This document shows positions 34,185 through 42,752 of a DNA stretch of 64,000 nucleotides, piece after piece; within the stretch, counting starts at the first letter, position 1, and each line of letters opens with the position of its first letter. The notes under the pieces are model-generated. The model did not search any database, was not told the origin of the DNA, and saw only the letters and a program-made list of their open reading frames with translations. Source of the stretch: Nonomuraea solani (lineage in GTDB: Bacteria > Actinomycetota > Actinomycetes > Streptosporangiales > Streptosporangiaceae); the NCBI RefSeq assembly GCF_900108335.1, contig NZ_FNVT01000025.1, positions 83,129 through 147,128 of the forward strand, written 5' to 3'. The position numbers and the translations under genes were made by a program.

Positions 34185-35468
34185 TCAGCGGCGCGGGGGG
34201 TCGATGCGGGCGCCGTCCAGGGTGAAGATCATGATGCGGGACAGGTCCACGCCCACCTTGGCGGCGTCGCCCGCGCGCCACACCGGCCGGTTGCCGAGCC
34301 GGATGATCAGGTCAGAGCGGCGGTGGATGCCGGAGTTCGGGTGCTGGCCCACCTGCTCCTGCTCCTGCCGCTCCTCCTTGCGCTGCGGGAACAGCCGCCG
34401 TACCAGCCCCGCCACCTTGCCCGTGCCGTTCTTCTCGCCGTTGACGCGCCCGCGCGGGTCCGGCGGCTCGGGCACCGGCACGGCCGGCATCCCGCACTCC
34501 AGGTACGCCAGCCACTCGTGCCCGTGATACTCCAGCGCCCGCACCCGCCCATAAAAGGCCGGCCCCTCGTACGTCTCCGGCACCGGAGCCAGCCCGTCCG
34601 GCCGTAACCCCACCAGCACCTGTCCGCCCGTGTGCTGCGAAATGGCGTACGCCCTGGGATCGCTCCAGGCGATCGTCAGCTGGTGCGGGCCGAAGTCGAG
34701 CATCACATACTGGTTCTGCGGTGTCCTGACCGTGGCCGCCAGCAGGTTCAACTGCTGCGAGTTGAGAAAGGCCGCCACGAACGCCGTCGCTGGATCGTTG
34801 TAAATCTGGGCCGGTGTGCCCACGTCCTGCAGGACCCCGCGATTCAGGATCGCGATCCGGTCCGCCAGCGTCAGGGCCTCGACCTGGTCGTGCGTCACGT
34901 AGATGGTCGTCACCCCGAGCGACCTGACCAGCGCCGAGATCTCCATGCGCAGCTCGGTGCGCATGCCCGCGTCGAGGTTCGACAGCGGCTCGTCCATGAG
35001 GAACAGCTTGGGCTGCCGGACGATCGCCCGGCCCATCGCCACCCGCTGCCGCTGGCCGCCGGAAAGGGTGCCCGGGCGGCGGTCGAGCGTCTCGTCGATG
35101 TGCAGCGCCTTGGACAGTTCGGTGACGCGCTCGCGCACCAGCGAGGGGTCCGACCTGGCGATCTCCAACGGGAAGGCGATGTTGCCGCGTACGGTCCGGT
35201 GGGGGTAGAGCGCGCCGTTCTGGAACACCATGGCCACGTCGCGGTCGCGTGGGGCCAGGTGGTTGGCCATCTGCCCGTCCAGCCAGAGGTCCCCTTCGGT
35301 GATCTCCTCCAGGCCCGCGATCATCCGGAGGAGCGTGGACTTGCCGCATCCCGAGGGGCCGAGGAGGACGAGGAACTCGCCGTCGTCGGCCCGCAGGCTC
35401 AGCCGGTCGACCGCCAGGTAGTCGCCCGGGTACACCTTGGTCACTTTGTCCAGTACGACCGAGCTCAT
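34185..35468 (-). CDS. Sugar ABC transporter ATPase (MsiK/MalK/UgpC type)
   Basis: A 427-residue ATPase. Nucleotide domain about 1-235: Walker A GPSGCGKST, Q-loop VFQNGALYPH, signature LSGGQRQR, Walker B LFLMDEP, switch His in VTHDQ. The C-terminal regulatory TOBE-type domain is longer than usual and includes a charged linker (about 330-365, rich in Lys, Glu, Gln). Carbohydrate importers of actinomycetes often share one such ATPase. As malEFG at 16-20 kb lacks one, this gene is the likely energy source. It is divergent from the second alpha-glucosidase gene across an operator candidate. Confidence 0.9.
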   Translation of the reverse strand: MSSVVLDKVTKVYPGDYLAVDRLSLRADDGEFLVLLGPSGCGKSTLLRMIAGLEEITEGDLWLDGQMANHLAPRDRDVAMVFQNGALYPHRTVRGNIAFPLEIARSDPSLVRERVTELSKALHIDETLDRRPGTLSGGQRQRVAMGRAIVRQPKLFLMDEPLSNLDAGMRTELRMEISALVRSLGVTTIYVTHDQVEALTLADRIAILNRGVLQDVGTPAQIYNDPATAFVAAFLNSQQLNLLAATVRTPQNQYVMLDFGPHQLTIAWSDPRAYAISQHTGGQVLVGLRPDGLAPVPETYEGPAFYGRVRALEYHGHEWLAYLECGMPAVPVPEPPDPRGRVNGEKNGTGKVAGLVRRLFPQRKEERQEQEQVGQHPNSGIHRRSDLIIRLGNRPVWRAGDAAKVGVDLSRIMIFTLDGARIDPPRR

Positions 35469-35641
35469 GGGCCCACACCTTGCACGCGTGTCACCTGTGA
35501 CGAGGCTGATTGAAGAGGTAGTACATCGCGCTTAACGCCACGTGTCCACCTTTGACATAAAGAATCTCGCTCTTGGGCGTTTCGGTCGGGGGTTTTGGGC
35601 ATCCGTACCCCAAATTTCCGGATCGATGAAGCCTGGAAGGG

Positions 35642-35662
35642 CTTGCGTAAACTTGCCGCAAG
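35642..35662. promoter_or_regulatory. Candidate LacI/MalR operator before second alpha-glucosidase
   Basis: CTTGCGTAAACTTGCCGCAAG: two CTTGC half-sites 10 bp apart, the second forming CTTGC-C-GCAAG. The core TTGCGTAAACTTGC differs at only two positions from that at 16019-16032 and matches the malE-proximal site in half-sites. It lies between the ATPase gene and the alpha-glucosidase gene. Confidence 0.65.
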
Positions 35663-35705
35663 GGCTTTCATGGTCCGGGACATTCAGGGCAAGTCGGGGG
35701 TATCG

Positions 35706-37171
<1,466 letters not shown>

Positions 37172-37175
<4 letters not shown>

Positions 37176-38197
37176 ACGGTCACGCTCGCCTAGCCGACAT
37201 TGCCGCCCAGGCCGGGGTGAGTGAGGCCACGGTCAGCCGGGTGCTCAACGGCAAACCGGGTGTCTCGGCCGCCACCCGCCAAGCGGTGATGACCGCGCTC
37301 GACCTCATGGGCTACGAGCGCCCGCCCCGGCTGCGGCAGCGCAGCAACGGGCTGGTCGGCCTGGTGACGCCGGAGCTGGACAACCCGATCTTCCCCGCGT
37401 TCGCGCAGGCCATCGAGAAGGCGCTGACCCAGCACGGCTACACGCCGGTGCTGTGCACCCAGTTGCCCGGCGGCGCGCCCGAGGACGAGTTCACCGAACT
37501 GCTGGTGGACCGCGGCGTGAGCGGCATCGTGTTCGTCTCCGGCCTGCACGCCGACACGACCGCGCGCATGGACCGCTACACCCGCCTGACCGACCGCGGG
37601 CTGCCGATCGTGCTGGTCGACGGCTACAGCGAGCACATCGACGCGCCGTTCATCTCGCCCGACGACCGCCTGGCCGCGCGGCTGGCCGTGCAGCACCTGG
37701 TCGACCTCGGTCACGAGCGGATCGGGATCGCGCTGGGGCCGCGCAGGTTCGTACCGGTGATCAGGAAGATCGAGGGCTACCGGCAGGCCATGGCGCAACT
37801 GCTCGGCGCGACCGACGTCGACGATCTGATCTCGCACTCGCTGTTCTCCGTCGAGGGCGGCCAGGCCGCCGCCGCGCAACTGCTCGCCCGCGGCTGCACC
37901 GGCATCGTGTGCGCGAGCGACCTGATGGCGCTGGGCGCGATCCGCGCCTGCAGGGAGAAGGGCCTGGCCGTGTCGGGAGAGGTGTCCGTGGTCGGGTTCG
38001 ACGACTCGCCGCTGATCGCGTTCACCGATCCGCCCCTGACCACCGTGCGCAAGCCGATCGGCGCGATGGCGTCGGCGGCCGTGCAGACGCTGCTCGAAGA
38101 GGTCAACGGCGCCCCCGCCAAGCACGTCGAGCTGATCTTCCAGCCGGAGCTCGTCGTCCGCGGCTCCACCGGCTCCGGCCCCCTGGTCAACCGGTGA
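37172..38197 (+). CDS. LacI-family repressor, probable maltose regulator
   Basis: A 341-residue regulator. Helix-turn-helix and hinge at about 5-60 (RLADIAAQAGVSEATVSRVLNGKPGVS), then a periplasmic-binding-protein-like effector domain with VTPELDNPIFPAFAQAIE, the IVFVSG segment, HLVDLGHERIG and VVGFDDSPL. It is translated from the ATGA overlap with the alpha-glucosidase, and operator candidates of one pattern occur before this gene pair and in the mal operon control region, so it is the best candidate for the MalR-like repressor of both. Inducer likely maltose or a maltodextrin (inference). Confidence 0.9.
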
Positions 38198-38234
38198 CGC
38201 GCGAAGATCCCGCCGGTCAACCGGTGACGCGCGA
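38185..38234 (+). repeat. 30-bp tandem duplication at lacI/kinase junction
   Basis: The 20-bp string starting GGTCAACCGGTGACGCGCGA occurs at 38185-38204 and 38215-38234, giving a 30-bp period. Each copy contains a GTGA that can end the LacI frame or start the kinase, so the duplication has added ten codons to one of the two genes' junctions. Confidence 0.85.
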
Positions 38235-39096
38235 CGTTCTCGTCCTGGGTGGCGCCGGGGTCGACACCACGGTCTACGTGCCCGAGCTGCCGCTGCCGTA
38301 CAAGGACACCTACCAGGTCCCGCCGGTCGTCGACCGGATCGGCAACACCGGCGCCGGCGTGGCGCTCGGCTGTCACGCGCTCGGGCTCGGCGTCACCTTC
38401 GCCGACCTCATCGGCGACGACCCGCAGGGGGCGCTGATCCGCTCGGCGCTGCGCGCGGTCGACTGCCGCTGGGGCCCGGCCGAGGCCGGCACCCGGCGCA
38501 GCGTCCTGCTCGTCGGTCCCGACGGGCGCCGCACCTCGTTCTACGACGCGAAGGTCACGCCGGGCGAGCTGCTGCCGGCGGAGCTCTACACCGATGTACG
38601 CCCCCGCCACGTCCACGTGTCGATCATGGACTTCTGCCGCCACGTCTACCCCGATCTCGAAGGCGTGCCGATCTCCACCGACCTGCACGACTGGGACGGT
38701 GCCGGCGACTACCAGAAGGACTTCGCCTACCGCTCCGACCTGGTGTTCCTGTCGGCCGCCGCACTGGGAGACCCGGCGGCGACGATGCGCGACATCCTGG
38801 AGCGCGGCCGCGCCCACACGGTCGTGTGCACGCGCGGCGCCGACGGCTGCCTCGTCATGACCCGCGATGAAGGCGTGCGCGCCTTCCCTGCCGCGCCGCT
38901 GCCGGGCCCCGTGGAAGACAGCAACGGCGCGGGCGACGCGTTCGTCTCCGGCTTCCTGTACGGCACGTTGCGCGGCAGGCCGCTGGAGGAGTGCGTACGG
39001 CTGGGCGCGGTCGCCGGCGCGCACGCCTGCTCGGTCCCCGGCACGCACGAGTCCCCGATCACCGAGTCCCTGCTGCTCGCGAGGGCGGCCGGTTAG
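38194..39096 (+). CDS. PfkB-family sugar or nucleoside kinase
   Basis: A ribokinase-like kinase of 300 residues from GTG 38194, or 290 from GTG 38224. The protein proper begins DVLVLGGAGVDTTVYVPELP, with GNTGAGVALGCHALG (substrate Gly-Gly region), and ends with the anion-hole/catalytic motif DSNGAGDAFVSGF. The 30-bp duplication makes both starts nearly identical in context; the first overlaps the LacI stop as GTGA. Substrate is probably a sugar; the location behind alpha-glucosidase and LacI genes could suggest a role in sugar phosphorylation. The stop overlaps that of the convergent MFS gene in TTAG. Confidence 0.88.
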   Translation: MTREDPAGQPVTRDVLVLGGAGVDTTVYVPELPLPYKDTYQVPPVVDRIGNTGAGVALGCHALGLGVTFADLIGDDPQGALIRSALRAVDCRWGPAEAGTRRSVLLVGPDGRRTSFYDAKVTPGELLPAELYTDVRPRHVHVSIMDFCRHVYPDLEGVPISTDLHDWDGAGDYQKDFAYRSDLVFLSAAALGDPAATMRDILERGRAHTVVCTRGADGCLVMTRDEGVRAFPAAPLPGPVEDSNGAGDAFVSGFLYGTLRGRPLEECVRLGAVAGAHACSVPGTHESPITESLLLARAAG

Positions 39097-40319
39097 TTCC
39101 GGGCCGTCTGCCGGTCCAGCTCCCGCCAGGGCCGGTAGACGAACGGCGGCACGGAGACCAGCAGATAGACGCTGGTGAACGCGTACAGGGTGGTGGTCAG
39201 ATCGGTGAGCTCGGTGAGCGAGCCGGCCAGCAGCCCGCCGATCGGCATGCCCGTGTACGCCGCCGCCATGATGGTGCTGAGCACCCGGGCCCGCAGGGGA
39301 GCGGGAATCCGGTCGAACTGCAGCACCCCGAGAATGGGATTGATCGCCCCCGCCGCGAACCCGGACAGCGCCGTGACCGCGAGCGCCACCGGAAACGGCG
39401 CGCCCGCCGCCAGCACCAGCACGCGCGGCACCCCGGCGAGCAGGAAGCACAGGCCGTACGTGAGCCGCGTCGGTAATCGGTCGCCGGCCGCGCCGTAGAC
39501 GATCGTCCCGGCCACCGCCCCCGCCCCCAGCGCCCCGCTGAGCAGCCCGAACGCGCGGGGATCGCCGGCCACGTCGCGGGCGTAGAGCGCCAGCAGCACC
39601 TGCGTCACCCCGGTGTCCAGCATGTTGACGACCACGATCATCGCGGTGGCGCTCATCTGCAGCCGGTCGCGCCACAGGAAGGTCAGCCCGTCCCGCAGGT
39701 CGCTCAGGTAGCCGCCGGAGGCCCGCGCGTCCCCGTCGAGGTACGGCACCCCGGAACGGATCAGCAGGGCGGACAGCAGGAAGGTGACCCCGTCCACGAA
39801 CAGCAGCGTGCCCGGCCCGATCCAGAGCAGCAGCACCCCGGCCAGCGGCGCGCCCACCATCGCCGCCCCGCGACAGACGCCGTCGTAGGCCGCCGTCGCC
39901 CGCTCGATGCGTACCCCGGCCAGCTCGGCGAGGTCGGGCAGCATGGCCTTGCGCGCGGTCTCGCCGGGGGTGGCCGCCAGCCAGCGGACGAAGAGCAGCA
40001 CCAGGAGAAGCGGGTAGGACAGCCCCGTGGTCAGGAACAGCGCCGGCATGGCCAGCACGATCAGGCCGCTGGCCAGGTCGGACAGCACGCTGGACGCGCG
40101 GAAGCCGAGCCAGTCCACGAGCGTGCCGCCGAAGGCCGCGGAGATCACGATGGGGAACGTGGTGGCGAACGCGGCCAGCCCCGTCAGAACGGCACTCTCC
40201 GTGGTGTCCAGGACGAACCAGGGCACGGCGAGCATCGACAGCACGTTGCCCGTGACGGATAGAGCGTTGGCGGCCAGCAAGGTGATGAATGGACGCCTCA
40301 CGCGCAATGCCCCCGGCAA
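39093..40319 (-). CDS. MFS transporter (MFS_3/macrolide-efflux-like)
   Basis: A 408-residue carrier with about 12 membrane segments. It starts RRPFITLLAANALSVTGNVLSMLAVPWFVLDTT and holds GGTLVDWLGFRASSVLSDL (motif A-like loop) and an RWLAATPGETARKAMLPDLA segment typical of the MFS_3 group with macrolide-efflux-like members. The exported compound is not predictable. The 5' end is uncertain: TTG 40319 gives the longest product, while a downstream GTG beginning VRRPFITL preceded by GGGGG is equally plausible. It faces kdgK across a 136-bp divergent region. Confidence 0.85.
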   Translation of the reverse strand: MPGALRVRRPFITLLAANALSVTGNVLSMLAVPWFVLDTTESAVLTGLAAFATTFPIVISAAFGGTLVDWLGFRASSVLSDLASGLIVLAMPALFLTTGLSYPLLLVLLFVRWLAATPGETARKAMLPDLAELAGVRIERATAAYDGVCRGAAMVGAPLAGVLLLWIGPGTLLFVDGVTFLLSALLIRSGVPYLDGDARASGGYLSDLRDGLTFLWRDRLQMSATAMIVVVNMLDTGVTQVLLALYARDVAGDPRAFGLLSGALGAGAVAGTIVYGAAGDRLPTRLTYGLCFLLAGVPRVLVLAAGAPFPVALAVTALSGFAAGAINPILGVLQFDRIPAPLRARVLSTIMAAAYTGMPIGGLLAGSLTELTDLTTTLYAFTSVYLLVSVPPFVYRPWRELDRQTARN

Positions 40320-40381
40320 CGAATCTCGGCTTCAGAGTCCCTTATGGTCGGCTTGTGGTCAAGGGGGCCGGTTTGTGACCT

Positions 40382-40415
40382 AAAGTCGCGAAAAAAAATC
40401 ATTTCATAGTACTAT
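40382..40415. promoter_or_regulatory. Operator-like elements upstream of kdgK
   Basis: AAAGTCGCGA (40382-40391) matches one arm of the palindrome between zwf and the ROK gene. After an A-tract comes ATAGTACTAT (40406-40415), a perfect 10-bp palindrome typical of FCD-type GntR operators. The second is the candidate site of the GntR protein encoded at 42006-42752. Confidence 0.55.
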
Positions 40416-40455
40416 TTCGCCTCATGTGTGGATTGGGTGTCCAAGGAGTGCGCCG

Positions 40456-41370
40456 GTGAGCGTCGTGGTGTGCGGTGAGGCGATGCTGCTGATGCTGGCC
40501 GAGCCCGGGATCCCGCTGGAACGCGCCACCGCGTTCCGCCGTTCCGTCGCGGGCGCGGAGACCAACGTGGCGACCGGCCTGGCCAGGCTGGGCCACGAGG
40601 TGAGCTGGCTCGGCCGGCTCGGCGCCGACCCGGCGGGCCGGTCGGTGCTGTCCATGCTGCGCGCCGAGGGCATCGGCACCCGCCACACCGTCACCGACCC
40701 GCACGCCCCGACCGGGCTGCTGCTGCGCGACAGCCACCCGTCCAGGGCGATCGACGTCCAGTACTACCGCGCCGGCTCCGCCGCCTCCCGGCTGACCCCC
40801 GGCGAACTGGTGCCCGAGATGGTGGGCGGCGCGAAGTTCGTCCACGTCACCGGCATCACGCCGATGTTGTCCGACTCGGCGCACCAGGCCACGCTGCGGC
40901 TGTTCGACCTGGCCCGGCAGGCGGGCGCGCGAGTCTCGTTCGACCCGAACATCCGGCTCAAGCTGGGCACGCCCGAGCAGTGGCGCGAACGGGTCGCGCC
41001 GCTGCTGGGCCGCGCCGACGTGGTGCTGGCCGGCGCCGACGAGCTGGAGCTGCTCCAGGTGGACCCGGCCACGCTGGGCGGGCTCGTCGTGGTCAAGCAC
41101 CGCGACAAGTCGGCCGGCTGCGCGGGGCTGCGGCAGGAGCCGTTCCAGGTGCCCGTGACGGACCCGGTGGGGGCGGGCGACGCGTTCGCGGCCGGGTTCC
41201 TGTCCGGGCTGCTGCGTGGTGAGCCGTACGAGGTGTGCCTGCGCGAGGCGGCGGCCGTCGCGGCGCTCGTGGTGCAGTGCCCCAACGACACCGACGGGCT
41301 GCCCGACCGGGCCGGCCTGGATCGCGCGCTGGCCGCGTTCACCGAGGCCGGCGAGACCGTACACCGTTAG
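40456..41370 (+). CDS. kdgK: 2-keto-3-deoxygluconate kinase
   Basis: A 304-residue PfkB-family kinase that phosphorylates 2-keto-3-deoxygluconate to KDPG. Visible: VVVCGEAMLLMLAEPG start, VAGAETNVATGLARLGHEVSWLGRLGADPAG (substrate lid and Gly-Gly region), VQYYRAGSAASRL, the FDPNIR turn typical of KDG kinases, and DPVGAGDAFAAGFLSG with the catalytic Asp. GTG at 40456 has AAGGAG 7 nt upstream. It leads a kdgK-eda-gntR unit; the next gene makes the aldolase that splits its product. The operator-like palindrome lies 40 bp upstream. Confidence 0.9.
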   Translation: MSVVVCGEAMLLMLAEPGIPLERATAFRRSVAGAETNVATGLARLGHEVSWLGRLGADPAGRSVLSMLRAEGIGTRHTVTDPHAPTGLLLRDSHPSRAIDVQYYRAGSAASRLTPGELVPEMVGGAKFVHVTGITPMLSDSAHQATLRLFDLARQAGARVSFDPNIRLKLGTPEQWRERVAPLLGRADVVLAGADELELLQVDPATLGGLVVVKHRDKSAGCAGLRQEPFQVPVTDPVGAGDAFAAGFLSGLLRGEPYEVCLREAAAVAALVVQCPNDTDGLPDRAGLDRALAAFTEAGETVHR

Positions 41371-41380
41371 AAGGGGTTTC

Positions 41381-42001
41381 ATGTACCGCTGGGAGATCGT
41401 CCAGGCCGTCACGGAGCAGCGCGTGTTCGGGATCGTGCGGAGCGCGGGGCCCGAGGAGGCGGTGGCCGCGGCCGAGGCCGTGCTGGACGCCGGGCTGCGC
41501 GCCGTGGAGGTGGCGCTCACCACGCCGCGCGCCCTCACCGCCGTCGCGCGGCTCACGGAGCAGCGGCCGGAGGCGCTGGTCGGGGCCGGCACCGTGCTCG
41601 ACGCCGCCGCCGCCCGCGCCGCCGTGGAGAACGGCGCCCGCTTCCTCGTCTCGCCGAATCTGCACCCCGAGGTGATCCGCACCGGGCACCGCTACGGGGT
41701 GCCGGTCTTCCCCGGCGTGGCGACCCCGACCGAGATCGTCCGGGCCCTGGAGGAGGGCGCGGACGCGGTCAAGCTCTTCCCGGCGTCGGCCGTGTCGCCG
41801 TCCTGGCTGCGCGACGTACGCGCCGCGCTGCCGCAGATCCCCGCCATCCCCACCGGCGGCGTGACCATCGACAACGCGCCCGACTGGATCGCGGCCGGCG
41901 CCGTGGCCTGCGGCATGGGCTCGGCGCTGACCTCGGGCGGGGCGCGGGCGGCGGGCGAGCGGGTCACCGCGCTGCTCGCCCGGCTCGCCGAGGCCCGGTA
42001 G
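41381..42001 (+). CDS. eda: KDPG aldolase (first copy)
   Basis: A 206-residue class I aldolase that splits 2-keto-3-deoxy-6-phosphogluconate into pyruvate and glyceraldehyde-3-phosphate. Catalytic Glu in AVEVALTTP, phosphate/substrate loop GAGTVLD, Schiff-base Lys in DAVKLFPAS and phosphate site IPTGGV are all present. ATG at 41381 has AAGGGG upstream, 10 nt after the kdgK stop. With the kinase it forms the lower branch for KDG from sugar acids. A second, divergent aldolase is encoded at 52273-52884 in the glucose branch. Confidence 0.92.
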   Translation: MYRWEIVQAVTEQRVFGIVRSAGPEEAVAAAEAVLDAGLRAVEVALTTPRALTAVARLTEQRPEALVGAGTVLDAAAARAAVENGARFLVSPNLHPEVIRTGHRYGVPVFPGVATPTEIVRALEEGADAVKLFPASAVSPSWLRDVRAALPQIPAIPTGGVTIDNAPDWIAAGAVACGMGSALTSGGARAAGERVTALLARLAEAR

Positions 42002-42005
42002 CCCC

Positions 42006-42752
42006 ATGAAGGCGGACGGGGTGGTACCGCGAGGCCTGCACGGGCAGGTCGTCGACACGATCGGCCGCTCGCTCGCGGCCGGGGAACTCCGCTCCGGCCA
42101 GGTGCTGCGGCTGGAGGACCTCCAGGAGCGCTACGGCGTGTCCCGTACGGTGGCGCGCGAGGTCGTCCGCGTGCTGGAGTCCAAGCGGGTGGTCAGCAGC
42201 CGGCCCCGCGTCGGCGTCACCGTACGCCCGATGAGCGCGTGGAACCTCTACGACCCGCAGGTGATCCGCTGGCGGCTCGCCTCGCCCCGCCGCGAGACGC
42301 AACTGCGTGAGCTGGCCGAACTGCGGGCCGCCGTCGAGCCCGCCGCCGCCGCGCTGGCCGCCGTGCACGCCGCTCCGGCCGTACGGCAGGAGCTGACCGC
42401 CCACGCGCGGGCCCTGACGAGCGCGGCGCGGGCCGGCGACGTCAAGGGCTTCGTGGCCGCCGACGCCGCCTTCCACCGGGTGCTGCTGGGCGCGTCGGGC
42501 AACGGCATGTTCGCCCAGCTCGCCGAGGCCACCGAGGAACTCCTGGTGGCCAGGCACGACCTGCTGCTCCTGCCGGAACGGCTCGACACGGACGGGGTGC
42601 GCCGCCACCTCGACGTGGCCGAGGCGGTCGCCGCCGGCCGCGGCGCCGAGGCGGCCCAGGCGGCCGGCTCTATCGTGGCGGCGGCGCGCGACGAGGTCGA
42701 GCGCCTTCTCCAGGGGTGTGCCACGAACGCGTTACTGGGGTTGCCCGGTTAG
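42006..42752 (+). CDS. GntR/FadR-type (FCD) regulator of KDG metabolism
   Basis: A 248-residue regulator: winged helix about 8-75 (GQVVDTIGRSLAAGELRSGQVL, LEDLQERYGVSRTVAREVVRVLESK) and an FCD effector domain (about 95-235) with the metal/ligand His residues in DAAFHRVLLGASGN and in the later RRHLDVAEAV helix. It follows the aldolase by 4 nt, so it is probably autoregulated with kdgK-eda and would respond to KDG, gluconate or KDPG (inference). The palindrome ATAGTACTAT ahead of kdgK is a fitting operator. The stop shares TTAG with the kinase gene on the other strand. Confidence 0.88.
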   Translation: MKADGVVPRGLHGQVVDTIGRSLAAGELRSGQVLRLEDLQERYGVSRTVAREVVRVLESKRVVSSRPRVGVTVRPMSAWNLYDPQVIRWRLASPRRETQLRELAELRAAVEPAAAALAAVHAAPAVRQELTAHARALTSAARAGDVKGFVAADAAFHRVLLGASGNGMFAQLAEATEELLVARHDLLLLPERLDTDGVRRHLDVAEAVAAGRGAEAAQAAGSIVAAARDEVERLLQGCATNALLGLPG

